Shown piece by piece: positions 5,809 through 5,842 of a stretch of DNA of 5,842 nt. Made by a program: the position numbers and the translations under genes. The stretch comes from Gammaproteobacteria bacterium. Lineage in GTDB: Bacteria > Pseudomonadota > Gammaproteobacteria > Pseudomonadales > Azotimanducaceae. The stretch's first letter is position 1; each line of letters opens with the position of its first letter. The stretch lies in assembly GCA_002726925.1 (NCBI GenBank), contig PBTJ01000097.1:1-5842 (forward strand), in the 5' to 3' direction. The notes below the pieces were generated by a model. That model saw only the letters and a list, made by a program, of their open reading frames with translations, was not told where the DNA came from and did not search any database.

Positions 5809-5842
5809 TGGATATGAGCTTTCTGCTTGGTGTACTGCTGGC
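5808..5842 (+). CDS. Start of a membrane-anchored protein, probably SPFH/stomatin-like (cut by window edge)
   Basis: Only the first 11 codons are in the window (MDMSFLLGVLL), a short polar start leading into a hydrophobic helix. ATG 5808-5810 shares its A with the NfeD TAA, and AGGAG (5795-5799) lies 8 bases upstream, indicating translational coupling. A start of this kind immediately after a short NfeD gene is typical of SPFH/Band 7 (QmcA/stomatin-like) proteins with an N-terminal membrane anchor. The product is inferred from position and the few visible residues. A second in-frame ATG at 5814 is a less favoured start. Confidence 0.6.
   Translation, partial: MDMSFLLGVLL

Overview
The window looks like part of the chromosome of a free-living gammaproteobacterium, possibly a marine lineage. 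The reasons are the Gram-negative lipoprotein signal, the gammaproteobacterial-type Zur operator, an NfeD gene followed directly by what looks like a membrane-anchored SPFH-type start, and accessory acyl-CoA and MDR-family enzymes. Genus cannot be read from the sequence. There are no rRNA, tRNA, IS or CRISPR features.

Layout. Bases 1-145 hold no gene but contain a minus-strand terminator. A small two-helix membrane protein with a His/Asp/Cys-rich loop (146-439, minus, TTG start) lies behind a near-perfect Zur operator (470-486) and a 13-bp tandem repeat (491-536). A DUF885 lipoprotein with metallopeptidase-like motifs (595-2451, minus) follows, with a possible terminator at its 3' end. After a 177-bp divergent spacer comes a CaiB/BaiF family III CoA-transferase (2629-3786, plus). 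It is tail-to-tail with an MDR-family oxidoreductase (3783-4835, minus), and their stop codons overlap by 4 bp. Divergent from the oxidoreductase is a PhzF-family gene (4928-5302, plus), then an NfeD-like protein (5359-5808, plus). The NfeD stop overlaps by one base the start of a gene that runs off the window (5808-5842).

Working together. The only clear multi-gene unit is NfeD plus the following partial ORF. The CoA-transferase and the oxidoreductase could both act on acyl-CoA or enone intermediates, but the layout does not prove this. The Zur-controlled small protein is probably part of the zinc-starvation response.

Most notable are (a) the Zur-box/His-rich membrane protein pair and (b) two genes with apparent in-frame internal losses. 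The PhzF homologue keeps only its N- and C-terminal motifs and lacks about 150 central residues, including the catalytic Glu motif. The CoA-transferase seems to lack about 40-50 residues of its small domain. These could be real deletions, repurposed mini-proteins or assembly artefacts. I see no convincing wholly new multi-gene system.
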